DNA of 64,000 bases from Apiospora phragmitis (Eukaryota > Ascomycota > Sordariomycetes > Amphisphaeriales > Apiosporaceae), in NCBI GenBank assembly GCA_038363925.1, contig JAQQWL010000006.1, positions 4,072,501 through 4,136,500 of the forward strand. Reading direction: 5' to 3'. Below the pieces are notes generated by a model, which made no database searches, was not told where the DNA came from, and saw only the letters and a program-made list of their open reading frames with translations. Of the stretch, positions 10,701-21,204 are shown piece after piece (positions within the stretch are counted from its first letter, which is position 1; each line of letters opens with the position of its first letter). Both the position numbers and the translations under genes were made by a program.

Positions 10701-13700
10701 TTAAACGATTATATTAAAATATATATCGGCACTTAATAAAGCTATCTCTTTTTAAATAATTTATAAGGGTAAATCGATTTAAAAGTAATAGTTCTTTTAA
10801 ATGCTCGATAAATTTTAGAGATAAAAGTTCGATGCGAGTAATAAAAGCTAGACGAATAACGAGATCGCCGTTAAATAGCTCGAAGATGTTTTTATATTAG
10901 AAACCGCCTCGAATAACTCGAAGGATACTTATTTATTTATTTTAAATAAGTATAGTAGTTATATAACTAACGATTTTATATCCCTTTATTATTAAAATAA
11001 TATTTATTTATTATTTTTACCCCTTTATTTATTATATATTTTTAACCCTTTAATATTAGGGTTTTTACCCTTATAAAAGCTTATTATCGAAAGGAGATCG
11101 ATTTTTTAACCTTATTAACGAATTTATTTTTTATTAATAAACGAAACTTTTTTATATATTATATTAAAGCTTATAAAAAAGCTTTATCGATTTAAAATAT
11201 TAAAGGTGATTAACGTGGTAATAGTTTTTAGCTTATATATATTACTAAACTATTTATTAGCCCTTTTTTACTCGAAAATAATAATCGAAAATAACCGGAA
11301 GAAATAATACAAGTTTTAACTCGTTAAAATAAAGCCTTTATATTTATTTAAACTCTTTTAATTAATAATATATTATAATTAATATTAAAAAAGTATATTA
11401 ATTTAAAGCATTTAATTTAATACTTTTATTAATTAAATTAAAGCGACTTTATTATATAACGCTAGTTACTTAAAAAGATTTAAAAAAGATATTATAAAAA
11501 GGATTATTTATTAATTAATACGGAATTATACATCTAGTCCTTAAAAGAGAAGTTAAGGCTCGTAAGGCTTCGAAAAAAGCGAAAGGTATAAATTAGCTCG
11601 AATTCGAAATTTATATTAATTAAAAGCATATAACGTACGAGGGAGGAGCTAAACTAGGTTAAAATTATTATTATTATTATTATTATTAATACGCTGTAGG
11701 CCGAAAGCTTTCGGTATATTTACTTATTTCCTTATATAATAAACCGTGCCGAAGCTGGATTAAAAATACACGTTATTAATATCGTAAAAATCTACCTTAC
11801 GTGCTCGACGTTATTATACTAGTTTTTACCTACTAGCCTAATAACCTTTACTTTAGGGTTTAAAAAGATTATTTAAGTTTAAATAGTTTTCCGATTTTTA
11901 TTACTAATTTATATAGCGATAATCGACCGGTCTATAAAAGCCACTTTACGATAACCTTCGCCGTATTTTTTCCTATAATAAACATTATTAAATCGCAACG
12001 AGTTCGTAACGGATTAAATATTAGCTATTTTATTAACTGTTCTTACTTTCCCTCGAAATCTTTATAATATAAGATTAGGTATTTAGCTATTTCCCGCCCT
12101 TTACCGTAGTTATATAGCGGCGTCGGGACGTCTAGAACCCGGCAGGTAAACATAAACGATTTAAGCCTTATTTTTCTAATACGTACTTATATTAAGACCG
12201 ACGCTTCGTATTTAAATATATCGTTATAACGACGGCACGTTCTTGAGTTTAACGGCGACTTTATAGCTAGTTCGCGGCGGTTTCGTATAAAAGTAACGGT
12301 ATAAAACTATCTTTATTCTTATTTTTTTAAGCGTTTATTCGACCGTTTAACCGCTTAATTATTATTTAATTAATATTAATTAAGCGTTACTTAGTTATAA
12401 AATTATAAAAGTTTTATTAATAACTTTTTAAAATTTCTTTTATTTCTTCCTCTTTATATTTCGTTCATTATTAATAATTTCTACCGCTTTTATATAGGCG
12501 CTACGTAAAAGCTATAGCTTCTCGATAACCTCCGTATATATCTCGAAACTAGCCGCCCTCGTATTTAATTAAAGGTCGAAGGGAGGAACTACCGCTTTAA
12601 TCTCTAAATAATATTAAGGGGTTACTTTATATACCCTTATTATGATCCGGAAATAAGATTTCTAAACTATTATAAAGCTAAGGGCTAGCCTTTTTTCGGT
12701 ATCGGCCACTTTATACCAAGCCGACGCTCCGTATATTAATACGTTACGTATTATTTTTATATAAAGCTCTTTCGCTTTTTATATTAAACATCCCTACGTT
12801 AACGTTACAAGCCTAATAAAAATTAATATTTAAGTTATTATTTTCGTTTTAATTTTTAAAATATAATCTTTTTATTATAATTTCTAATAAAACTATACGC
12901 GAGAAATTTTCGCCGAAATTACCGGCGATATAGCGGCGTTTCCGAAGCGTACCTATAGCGTACAAGCTTTTCGCGTTTTAATAAAATAAATAAGCTCGCT
13001 TTTTTTAAATTCGAATTCTATTCTTTTTATATATACCTAACGGTTATAAATCTTTTATACTCTTTTTAAATTATAATAGTTCGTAACGTAATCCGGTTTT
13101 ATAATAATAAAATTTATATTATTTATAAACCTAATAATAATAAACTACTTATAAACTTTTAATTCTTTATATAAAATAATAATATAAAAAATAAAGAGAA
13201 TTAATAATAATAGAAAACTTTACGAAATATTAACGTAAAATTAAATCCTTTTTAATAATTTACTATCGAAATAAAGGTAGACTTATCTATTCGTAATAAA
13301 GCTTTTAACTTATTAATAAACTTAATTTAATAATCCCTTTCCGCGGAGTATAATAATTAATCTTTTATAATTAATTATATCGAAAACGCTTTTAATATCG
13401 AACTAGAGAAAGGAAGCGACGCCCTTCTATTACCACGTTATATAAATAATATTAATAATTAGTCAAATAACTAGCTCGGTAAACCGCTACGTCCGGTTCT
13501 TTATCTAGCTTTTAAATAAAAGCGAGCACTTTTTAACTATTTTAGTAATTCGCCGGTTTATAGCCGTCTTTATTACCTTCCCGACCGTGCTAAATAATAA
13601 AATAGGTCTCTATTTATTAGGTATCTGTTTTTTAATTATTATTTTATTTAGCTTTAAGATTACAATAACCTTTACCGTATAAAAATATTTAAGGAAATAG

Positions 13701-15500
13701 GTAAGCCGGAAGCTCGCGGTCGTTAAGCCGGTTAACGTCTAGAAAAAGGGTTCTTTATACGCTTTAAAGAAATTAATAGATAAAAGGTCTTCCCCTAAAA
13801 CCTTTTAAAATCCCGTTTATTTAATAATATCTCTTATTTCTTTAACCGTTACTTTTATTTCGATAAAAATAAAACTAAGGGCGCGGTTCGTTACGCTACT
13901 TAGGTCCGTAAAGTCGGCTTTTAAATTAAAAAAGAACCTCTTTAAAAAAAACATAGCTTTCTCGTTATAGCTTCGTATTTTAATAATAACTCCTTCGCTA
14001 CGTTTTAATTCTAAAATACCTACTATTTATAATAACGTCCAGCTCTATAGTCGGGCTTATTATTCGAGCGATTAAAATATTTTAAAATCGTAAGAGGTAG
14101 CGGCGATTACGTGGCGCTAGTTTTTCGTTTTCGCCTTTTAAATAATTCTTTCTAAATCCGTTTTTAATTCGGTATATTAATTCTAAATATATTATAAAAA
14201 TATTACGAAATAAGCTCGGTATTATTATTTTATTATAATTTACGCTTTTTAACCCTCCGGTAATTATTAAAGCGTACTTTTATTAATATAAGGGGTTTTT
14301 TTTAATACTATTATATCGGTAATTTTTTATAAATCGTTTATAAAATTATTAATAACTTAATCTAGTTCTTCCGGGCTTATTAATTTAATAATATCGGTTA
14401 AACGTGCTCCGGCTTCCGCCCGTATTAACCCTTTATTTAGTATCGTCTAGTTCTATCCCTTTATTTTCGCTTTACTACCTTATAATAAGTTAGCTTCTAA
14501 TTCGACGCGAATAATATACGCTTTATAATTAAAACCTTTTAAGCCAGGGTCTCTTTTATATAAAATTATCGTTTCTCGTATTACTTAAACCAGGTTTAGC
14601 GTAGAATCTCTTTATCCGTAACGTCGTCTCGTAATTTCTCCGTATAGCGTAGCTAGCTTTAAATTCTATTAGTCCGTAAAGGTAAGAAGGTTATCTACCC
14701 CGTACGATTTCTTACCGTGCACGTTCTAAAGCGGATGGTATATATTAAAGTTTTCGATAAGTAAGTATCGCCCGGGGTACGAGGTCGCATCGAGGTCGCT
14801 TAAAGGGCTCCGCTACCGAGAAGTTTCCTAGATCGGCGAGTATATAGACTATACGGTAAAGCGGCTACTTTTTCCCGTCGGTATCGTAACGGCAGCCTAA
14901 TCGGGGCCTGCCTTAGTCTCTAACTTAGCGATATCGAGGCGTTTATATATATAAATAGCCGCTCGGCCTTCGCCGTAAATTACTCGATACCTAGCTATCT
15001 CTAGGTAGTACGCGGCTTACGTGCGAGGGTTCGTCTATACTTCTTATAATATTAATATATTATACTCCTTTTAATTAGCTAAAATAAATACCGTTATTAC
15101 TTTTAATACTATAACGTTCTAATATACTACTCGTAAGCTCATAATTATAAAACTATAATGGTGTCCTGCGCTAATAGGGGAGCGGCGGTGTCGCGCCGGC
15201 TTTACGAGCGTGTCTCTCTGCCTTGGCTACTCGCTATCGAATCAAACCGTGGGCGGCCTCTCTTCCGGGAGACTACTATATACCCTTCTCCATCACTGGT
15301 GAGGAGCGTCGCCGGTGGTGATAGACGCCCTGTTCCTACCGAGCTGTCACCGATGCTACAGACCTCGAACTGGCGTGGCCGGTGAGCATAGGCTTCCTTT
15401 ACGCGCTCTCTCTACTGGGTCGTTACGGGGCAGCTGCGATCCCACGCCGTGTGTTCCCTGCCGCAGTTAACGCAACGTTTCCTGCCTCTAGGTTAAAATT
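10701..15500 (-). mobile_element. Tad-like LINE (non-LTR retrotransposon) relic
   Basis: Read on the minus strand, degraded but recognisable LINE pieces follow in the correct order. ORF1 C-terminus with a zinc knuckle is at 15.15-15.5 kb. An APE-type endonuclease region lies at about 14.3-14.75 kb (NFNIYHPL, LLTFTD, LKLATLYGEITRRRYG, RDSTLNLV, DPGLKGFNYKA, INNFINDL). A C-terminal reverse-transcriptase/post-RT region lies at about 12.4-13.1 kb (YEL, AKSLYAIGTLRKRRYI, RSVGLV, GYIK). Stops are scattered everywhere. The 5' end of ORF1 is missing beyond 15500, so the copy is 5'-truncated. The 3' limit is obscured by RIP. Confidence 0.72.
15131..15500 (-). pseudogene. LINE ORF1 C-terminal fragment (zinc knuckle), little affected by RIP
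   Basis: The minus strand encodes a gag-like knuckle, KRCVNCGREHTAWDRSCP, at about 15.44-15.5 kb. After one in-frame TAG the frame continues with RERVKEAYAHRPRQFEV and the end-of-ORF1 motif GYIVVSRKRGRPRF. Composition is normal here, in contrast to the AT-rich DNA immediately downstream. Plus-strand open frames in this interval are antisense shadows. Confidence 0.7.
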
Positions 15501-15868
15501 AAAGAATAAGATTCTAAGGTATCTATTATATCTATAATCGAAAGCGATCGCATTATAATTTAAAATTGAAGGAATGGTGGCCATTTAGAGTTGGTGGTCG
15601 ATTTCCGCGTTCTATTTTGATGGGGTGTCGGTTATGGGGTGATATATGTTACCATATGTTGGAGCTCAGTCACATCAGGCTCACGTTCATTCGTAATGGA
15701 GTTCTGGCCCCTCTTGCTTCGCCACGGCCACTTACATGGCTTAACGTGATGCGAGGTACCCTACACTGGTTCTGCAAACAAGAATACCTACTCTCCCACA
15801 TAAAATCCAAAGAATACTTGACTAGTTCTCATACGACGTATAATATTTACTTTCTCATCATATACCCA
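15501..15868. other. Short intergenic stretch
   Basis: Transition from the LINE fragment to the UstYa gene; its right part is the likely 3' UTR of that gene. Nothing else is recognised. Confidence 0.5.
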
Positions 15869-16544
15869 CTATAAACTACACTCCTGAATCCTCACATACA
15901 TGCCCGGTATCCACTCCTTGTGCTGGCTCTCCATCCAATCATGCACCTGTCTCCAGTCCCGGCAGGTATGCACAGTTCCTCCGCCCGTAGCGACTTTGTC
16001 CCCATTAGGCAATGCCTTGCTCGTGCCGCCCGGCTCTAGGGTTGTGTCGGCGACGCAGAGGATGCCCTGCCGTAGGTAATGGAAGCAGTGCGATGTATGG
16101 TCCAACCCGTCGTCCCCGTTGACCATGACCGTGCGTATGTGGTTAAGGCAGTGCATCTGGTGCCACATCGACACACCAAATGCGAAGTGCTCCTCCCTGA
16201 GAAAAGCGAAGCCCTTGCCGGGAGGGTGGATCGTGTTCCACTCAGCCGTGGCCGAGATGCCTTCCATCCCGTAGTGGGAAGGGTCGTCGTGGAAGGCGGC
16301 TTGGATGGTGCGAACCTTAAGGGGGAGCTCGCGAGGTCGGTTGCCGGTGAGGTAGGCTACTGTGCGTTAGTCATGAGTGTGAGGAGAAGCTATGATATGG
16401 CGTACTGTATCTCCGCGGTCCGCGCGTCAAGATGCGGAGGGAGAATAGGAGGGCGCCCAAATTCAGGACGAGGCATACGCTTAGCGCTGCGAGCAGGCCG
16501 AGGGAGGGGCCGCGTAATTGGAGTGCCAGGGGCTTATGGGACAT
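15869..16544 (-). CDS. UstYa-family (DUF3328) oxidase-like membrane protein
   Basis: DUF3328/UstYa proteins act in oxidative cyclisation of fungal RiPPs and some other metabolites. There are two exons, 16406-16544 and 15869-16359. The intron has donor GTACGC, a CTAAC branch site and acceptor CACAG, giving 209 residues. An N-terminal segment of about 25 hydrophobic residues (GLLAALSVCLVLNLGALLFS) should anchor it in the membrane. YLTGNRP..LP and FHDDPSHYGM precede the core. Both family HxxHC motifs are present: HQMHC in the LNHIR segment and HTSHC before FHYLRQGILC. The conserved ADTTLEP and H.CRDW segments follow. The frame is intact, unlike its cluster neighbours. It lies about 1.1 kb from a Kex2-type secreted peptide and across the transposon island from a tyrosinase and a P450, which favours a RiPP role. 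Confidence 0.88.
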
Positions 16545-17601
16545 CTTGGAGTGTTGATAGGGAGGTGCGTCGAGGGTAGCAGAGGGAAGCGAGGATCATG
16601 TTCAGCATCGGGAGCGAGCTAATAGTGTTTAACAAATATATGACTGTATCCGCTCTCACTTGGGTAGGCAGGTGAGGACACGTCACATACCCCTAGGGAG
16701 GTGAGTGACAGCCGCTGCGCGAAGCCGTTGCGACATTAAATAGTAGAACAAACAAACAAACTGGGTAGGCAAGTCGCGATGGTCCCGAAGAGCGGGGTAA
16801 GGGGAGACGCAATGTCGAGATGTTCTATACACCAGAGCCCTTATTCGAAGGATTTCGTCGATGATATGGACTGCGCCAGTAAGCAAAGGAAGCACACGCA
16901 GGAGGTGCTTCTACCACCGTCACAAACAAAATAAGCAAACAGACCAACTCTAGATTCTGTTTTGATGTTGACAGCCCAGCCCTCCTGCATGTTCAGCTGC
17001 ATGGCCGCCCGGGCTAATGCACGAGGACACCCGAATCACTGGATGTCCCTGCGACTATCCCCAATCGGAATCCAGCGTTGGGATTTCCAGCGAAGCTCCT
17101 TGGGAACCTTCGGAAGTGGATAGATGCCTATATATCTCCAGACTATAATCGGCAAATACCACCTCGGCAGGCAATGCGGCTAAGGCATTTCCGTTCGGTT
17201 TGTTTTACCCGCTTCTAGCCCTATATACCGACAGCGTGATATCCAAAGGGTCGCACTATTAGTATGCATTACAACTATGCGCTATTCCTCCTCTTTTTAG
17301 TAGTGATCGTCGCCCAGACACGGGGAGGATTCGGAAGCACCAACCGAACCCCCTCTGGTTAGGATCGGGCCACCAAAGGGACATCAAACATTGATCGTCC
17401 TACGGATATCCCGTCTGTAAGCAGTTGTCCTCCTTCGGATCACGAAAGGCATAAATTCCCAAGGGGATATGACGAGAACTCACAACATCTACTCAACGAG
17501 TACTGACAACATCTACTCAACGAGCACTAACAACATCTGATCATCGACCCATCTCTTCGTCTCGCCCAACGGTAGCATCCACTCACCGCCAAACTCCAAC
17601 A
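16545..17601. other. Intergenic region between UstYa gene and peptide gene
   Basis: Probably holds the promoters of the divergently read UstYa gene and small peptide gene. No open frame with coding character is seen. A short direct repeat lies at its right end. Confidence 0.5.
17479..17538. repeat. 24-bp direct repeat upstream of the peptide gene
   Basis: The unit ACAACATCTACTCAACGAG plus five bases occurs twice, then a partial third copy (ACAACATCTGA). It ends about 64 bp before the ATG at 17602, so it lies in the promoter or 5' UTR. Confidence 0.7.
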
Positions 17602-17802
17602 ATGCAATTCACCATCACCCTGCTCAGCCTCGCCAGCCCCGGCCTGAACATCCTCCCTGTCCAGTCCGCAGCGGTTCCCGCCCCTGGTTTGGCTGGCCAC
17701 GCCCAGGAGTCGATCAACCATGTCGAATACATATTCGATGAAGACAAGGTCGCTCACGAGAAGCGGCCCAGATACGCCTTGGATGACGATGAGGTCGCAT
17801 GA
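17602..17802 (+). CDS. Small secreted peptide with Kex2 site; candidate RiPP precursor (degenerate)
   Basis: The 66-codon frame starts with a hydrophobic MQFTITLLSL N-terminus typical of a fungal signal peptide. A leader follows, then a dibasic KR cleavage site in the segment VAHEKR, then a short acidic stretch containing RYALDDDE, then the stop. Directly after the stop, the DNA repeats the sequence for the VAHEKR segment in a frame shifted by two bases. This suggests an ancestral precursor with repeated Kex2-flanked units, now interrupted. Dikaritin precursors (UstA, PhomA) have this design, with a tyrosine in each core. The UstYa gene next door fits that role. The protein is short and has no family signature, so function is inference. 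It could instead be an unrelated secreted peptide. Confidence 0.5.
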   Translation: MQFTITLLSLASPGLNILPVQSAAVPAPGLAGHAQESINHVEYIFDEDKVAHEKRPRYALDDDEVA

Positions 17803-18647
17803 AAAGAGGAGCAATAACGACGGGAACCTACAAGTCTTCCGCTCGGTTACAGATAACTGAAGTCTCGCATGGAACGAGCTTTACAAACGTTTATAGCGTG
17901 TTCTACAGGCGAGCGCCGCAACCCATCAACTTTACACGCTCTTTAAACGTATTCTTTTGGCCACGTTCATTAAATAGCAGTATACAATTTTATGAACAAG
18001 AGAATCTTAAGCAGTATCTCTAGTGTCCTTTCTGCACGTACGTGAATTCTGTCCAGTCTCTTTACACCTTGTACAGCTCGCTAGAGCTTGCCGACTACGA
18101 CATGATCGCTCTGTTTCTTGACGTTCTTCTTGAGCAATCTGCTTTCTCTTACGCAGCGTTCGATCTAACGCCAGCCTCGTTAGCTTTCTTAAGGCTAGCG
18201 ATCCGATATAAACCTACGTTGATCTAGGCAAAGTATATATCTAACGATTACCTCGTCTTTTAGCTAGGTAAGTTTCTTAAGTTGGGCTAACAATCCCGTC
18301 GGGCAGGTACACCAGCCCGCCGGCGAGCGGCGGATCGTCCATTTAGACACGCTGCAGTGAGTAGTAGCACTACGAAGACTACTCTAAATTTAGTAAAATC
18401 GGATAGAGGAGCTATCAAGCTAGATATTTGTTTCTTTTCAAGCTAATAGAGTGCCGTTACGTTGAGCCATTATACGTTAAGATGAGAGAAGGGGATAAAG
18501 TTGCACGTTTTGAACGAATCACACCTAATAATTGCAGAACATGACAGCTCTCCAGCTTTTATCTACAGGTACTCATCCGGCATCGGGATAAGCGTCTCGT
18601 TCCTAGCCGCACACATAGCCGGATGATCCTCCGGAAGAGCTTCAATG
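17803..18647. other. Intergenic stretch with no supported gene
   Basis: A few short frames are present (for example 18042-18227, plus), with hydrophobic and compositionally odd translations. I saw no domain in either strand. It may contain remains of the precursor gene's 3' part or old transposon sequence. Confidence 0.4.
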
Positions 18648-19208
18648 TCAGCCATCTTGACGTCGGAGCACTATCTCTGCATTAGCATCAGCTTTACTAT
18701 TCAGGCCGGAATAACTGACACGGTGTTTCACATTCCCCGTCCTCGTATCCTTCGCCTCGAAGTACATGATTCCCATCTCTTCGACCTTGGTCTGAAATGG
18801 TATCGTGACGCTCACACACAGCTGCCCCGAAGGCTGGATGGGCACATTCTGCAGGATTATGTAGGGGAATTCGTCTCTCTTCCGTGGCACCCTATTCTCG
18901 GTATAGAGGGCCGTCACAAGGTCCCCAGGATGGCTGGAGAACGGAGAGGAAACTGCGGGAGCGGCGGGGAGTATCGTTGGGGGTTGTGCACTATCTCCCC
19001 TTCTCTGTATCAGCCTACGTTGCTGCTAGACCGGAGACGGAGGGAACATACTGCAGAAAGGGTTGTACCGACCTATCTCGGGCCGGGTCCTGGGGTTTGG
19101 ACCGCGGGATATCCATGGGAACTGGACGTGGAAACTGGCGTGCACGGCGGATGTGAGGTTGATGCTGAGGGCAAGAAGGGAGGTGATCGCGGTGAGGAGG
19201 GAAGCCAT
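18648..19208 (-). CDS. Putative secreted protein of unknown function
   Basis: Start at 19208 gives a clear signal peptide (MASLLTAITSLLALSINLTS) followed by HASFHVQFPWISRGPNP and a cysteine in RYNPFC. A GTATGT donor near 19051 and an ACAG/AG acceptor near 19005 would join this to a long downstream frame ending at 18648. That frame contains IVHNPQRYSPPLPQFPL, AILGDLVTALYTENRVP, YIILQNVPIQPSGQLCVSV and MGIMYFEAKD. The two cysteines could form a disulfide. The overall look, an aromatic N-terminus after signal cleavage and a beta-rich body, recalls small secreted copper-site proteins of the BIM1/X325 type, but that is only a resemblance. The exact splice is uncertain. It is transcribed divergently from the membrane protein gene at 19.7 kb. 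Confidence 0.55.
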
Positions 19209-19676
19209 GATTGATAAGAGGTCAAGTGTAGTACGGTGCAGTGAGCGAGGGCAAGACGAAGTACGTGGCGTCGGGCCAAATTAATAGCACTCTAGTCAAG
19301 TATTGTGCTCGAGCAAGAAACTGGACGATACTGTGCTAATCTTGCACAACTCACGCACAACTCCCCTGCCCCGATGGATCTTATACCTGCCCGGCATGCC
19401 AAACTTATCCATCACACATAGTACCTTGTGCTCAGACGGTCCAATTCCCTTCGGACCATCCCTACCTGCTAGGAGTATCTGTCATGGTCGCACCCCTAAA
19501 ATGGCTCGTCGCTGAGTTGGGTGATGTCAGATGGTAAAGTTGTTGAGGTTGATCCATCCCGCCTCCTCGGTCCGGTGCGCGCTCATGCGACGTCGCTTGG
19601 CAGTGCCGAAGGTCTAGTTTCTGATCCAAAGTAAAGTGCAGCTATTCCCAGTATGCCCCTCTTGCGCCACACGACG

Positions 19677-20564
19677 ATGGCGAGCACTCCTGTGCAACCC
19701 TAGAGAAGCGCTCTTCCTCCGAGGACGACCATTCTAAACCATTGCTGGAAACCTTGGACAACCTCTCCGCTATCGCGCCATCCAAGCCCTCCCAGCCGCC
19801 CAAGCTCATCCTCTACTTCTCCTTCGCCCTAGCGCTGCTATCGGCTGTGAACGTCGCTCTACTTCCCCTTACATTATCAAAGTACCAAGCTTACCCCTTC
19901 TCCGACTCTGAACTCGAGGTCCTCCCTTATGGCGACGCTAGGCTGGGCTTGGACAGGGCAGCGAAAATGATGCCCCTCCCCAGGTCTATCACCACGCCTG
20001 GCCAGATAGAATTGCACGTGTGAGCCGCAAGTTGAAGAATGCTGTGTGGGATCATGGGGTGCAGGTCTATGTCACCGTCGAGGTTCGCATTCCGTACTTA
20101 CTTCTTCCTCGTTCCCTTTAATAAGTCATCCACCTAGTATTACCTGTGCCTACTGCTATGTGTACAGCTGCTGACGAAAGAAAAAGGACTCGACAATTAT
20201 GCGCTTCCCGATTCCTTCCGCCGGTGTCAACGCCTGCGCTCTCTCCTGGCGGCCGCCCCCGGAGTTCTCTGCGCGTACCAAGGACGTCACAACCAAGGGG
20301 GATATAACGGAGATCGAAGTCTGGCAGCTTATCGCGGCGTCGGCCACCTCGGCTAATGTCTCTTCCAGCATGGACGAGCTCGACTATGACACCTTATCAT
20401 ACTCGATCCTTCCCGTGCGCGGAGAGTTGCTCGGCGTGCTAGACCTCACAGCCAAGCCGAACAGCACGACGGTGGAGTTCGCCTGTCCCAGCGGGGCGAA
20501 GAGTCTCGTTGTGGAGATGAGGTGCCAGCGCGGTGGCGTGTCATGTGAGCTTTATGCAGATTGA
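19677..20564 (+). CDS. Single-pass membrane protein of unknown function
   Basis: Two exons, 19677-20082 and 20187-20564. The intron starts GTTCGC and ends AAAAAG, joining VYVTVE to DSTIMRFPIP. A hydrophilic cytosolic head is followed by one membrane segment (LILYFSFALALLSAVNVALL). A conserved-looking outer part follows: YGDARLGLDRAAKMM, HHAWPDRIARVSR, VWDHGVQVYVTVE, NACALSWRPPPEF and DITEIEVWQL. I recognise this as a hypothetical-protein type common in fungi, without known function. The frame breaks twice, both at C runs: 19698-19700 just after the start, and one of the runs at 19973-19981. One extra C in each restores a continuous protein of about 261 residues. Confidence 0.6.
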
Positions 20565-21204
20565 TACGGCGCCGAGGTTTGGGTTTGAGTTGGTGAGGAG
20601 GAGGGAATGAGCCGGGCAGGATGGCTATGTTGCTTTCAATCAGCATACTTGTTCATGTAGTATTGATCCCGTCTGTAGATATGTCTGCTCGCTCTTCGGA
20701 GCAGTGTTCACCTGTATCGCCAATACACTTGCATAACCCGGCGGCCTACTGCGCCGAGGATTCTCCCGCACATGGAATTAGGCGTTTATGTTGAACACTA
20801 GTGGGCAGGGCTAATCTGTTAGGGAAAGGGAAACCCAGAGGCCGGCCCCTTAGGGACAATATTGTGTAAAATCACGAACTGGTCATGATTGTTATACCTG
20901 TTTTAGATCAGTCTGGTCCCACACGAAGCTACCTTACCCAGGCCCATGGCCCAGAAGGCGGGGTAGTTACTTTAGGCAGTATCTAATTACCAGTAGGGGT
21001 GTCCCTAGGCGACCCTCCAAGTCTAACACCTTTAATACTTATCACCTATAAAAGATGTCCCCATCCGTAGCTTCTTCAATTCTTAAGCTACAATATATCA
21101 TAATAATAAACCGCTACAGTCTCAAATTCCATCACCTAAGTAGCTACGCAAAATCCACTCAACCGTCCTTGTGCCCAACACCCATCGAGAACATAGAACG
21201 GACC
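20565..21204. other. Intergenic stretch
   Basis: Terminator of the preceding gene and promoter of the following one; nothing else is recognised. Confidence 0.5.

Larger units (their letters stand above)
5575..15130. repeat. AT-rich, RIP-degraded transposon island
   Basis: About 9.6 kb in which no strand carries an open frame of 60 codons. Composition is strongly A+T and rich in TTAA/TATA/TTATTA words, unlike both flanks. Readable relics inside are Ty1/copia LTRs and pol sequence (6.1-10.7 kb) and a LINE read on the minus strand (10.7-15.5 kb). This composition is what RIP (C-to-T change in duplicated DNA, Pezizomycotina) leaves behind. No cellular gene is expected here. Confidence 0.9.

Noticed and set aside
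5575..15130. A possible hidden cluster gene inside the AT-rich island
   Set aside because: All readable fragments belong to copia or LINE proteins; nothing resembles a metabolic gene.
15158..15385. 75-codon plus-strand frame at the island's right border
   Set aside because: Antisense to the LINE ORF1 fragment, whose minus-strand translation has a recognisable zinc knuckle and RKRGRPRF motif.
18042..18235. Possible pogo transposase C-terminus on the minus strand (LKKANEA segment)
   Set aside because: Only a few residues agree, stops are frequent and the expected basic tail is missing.
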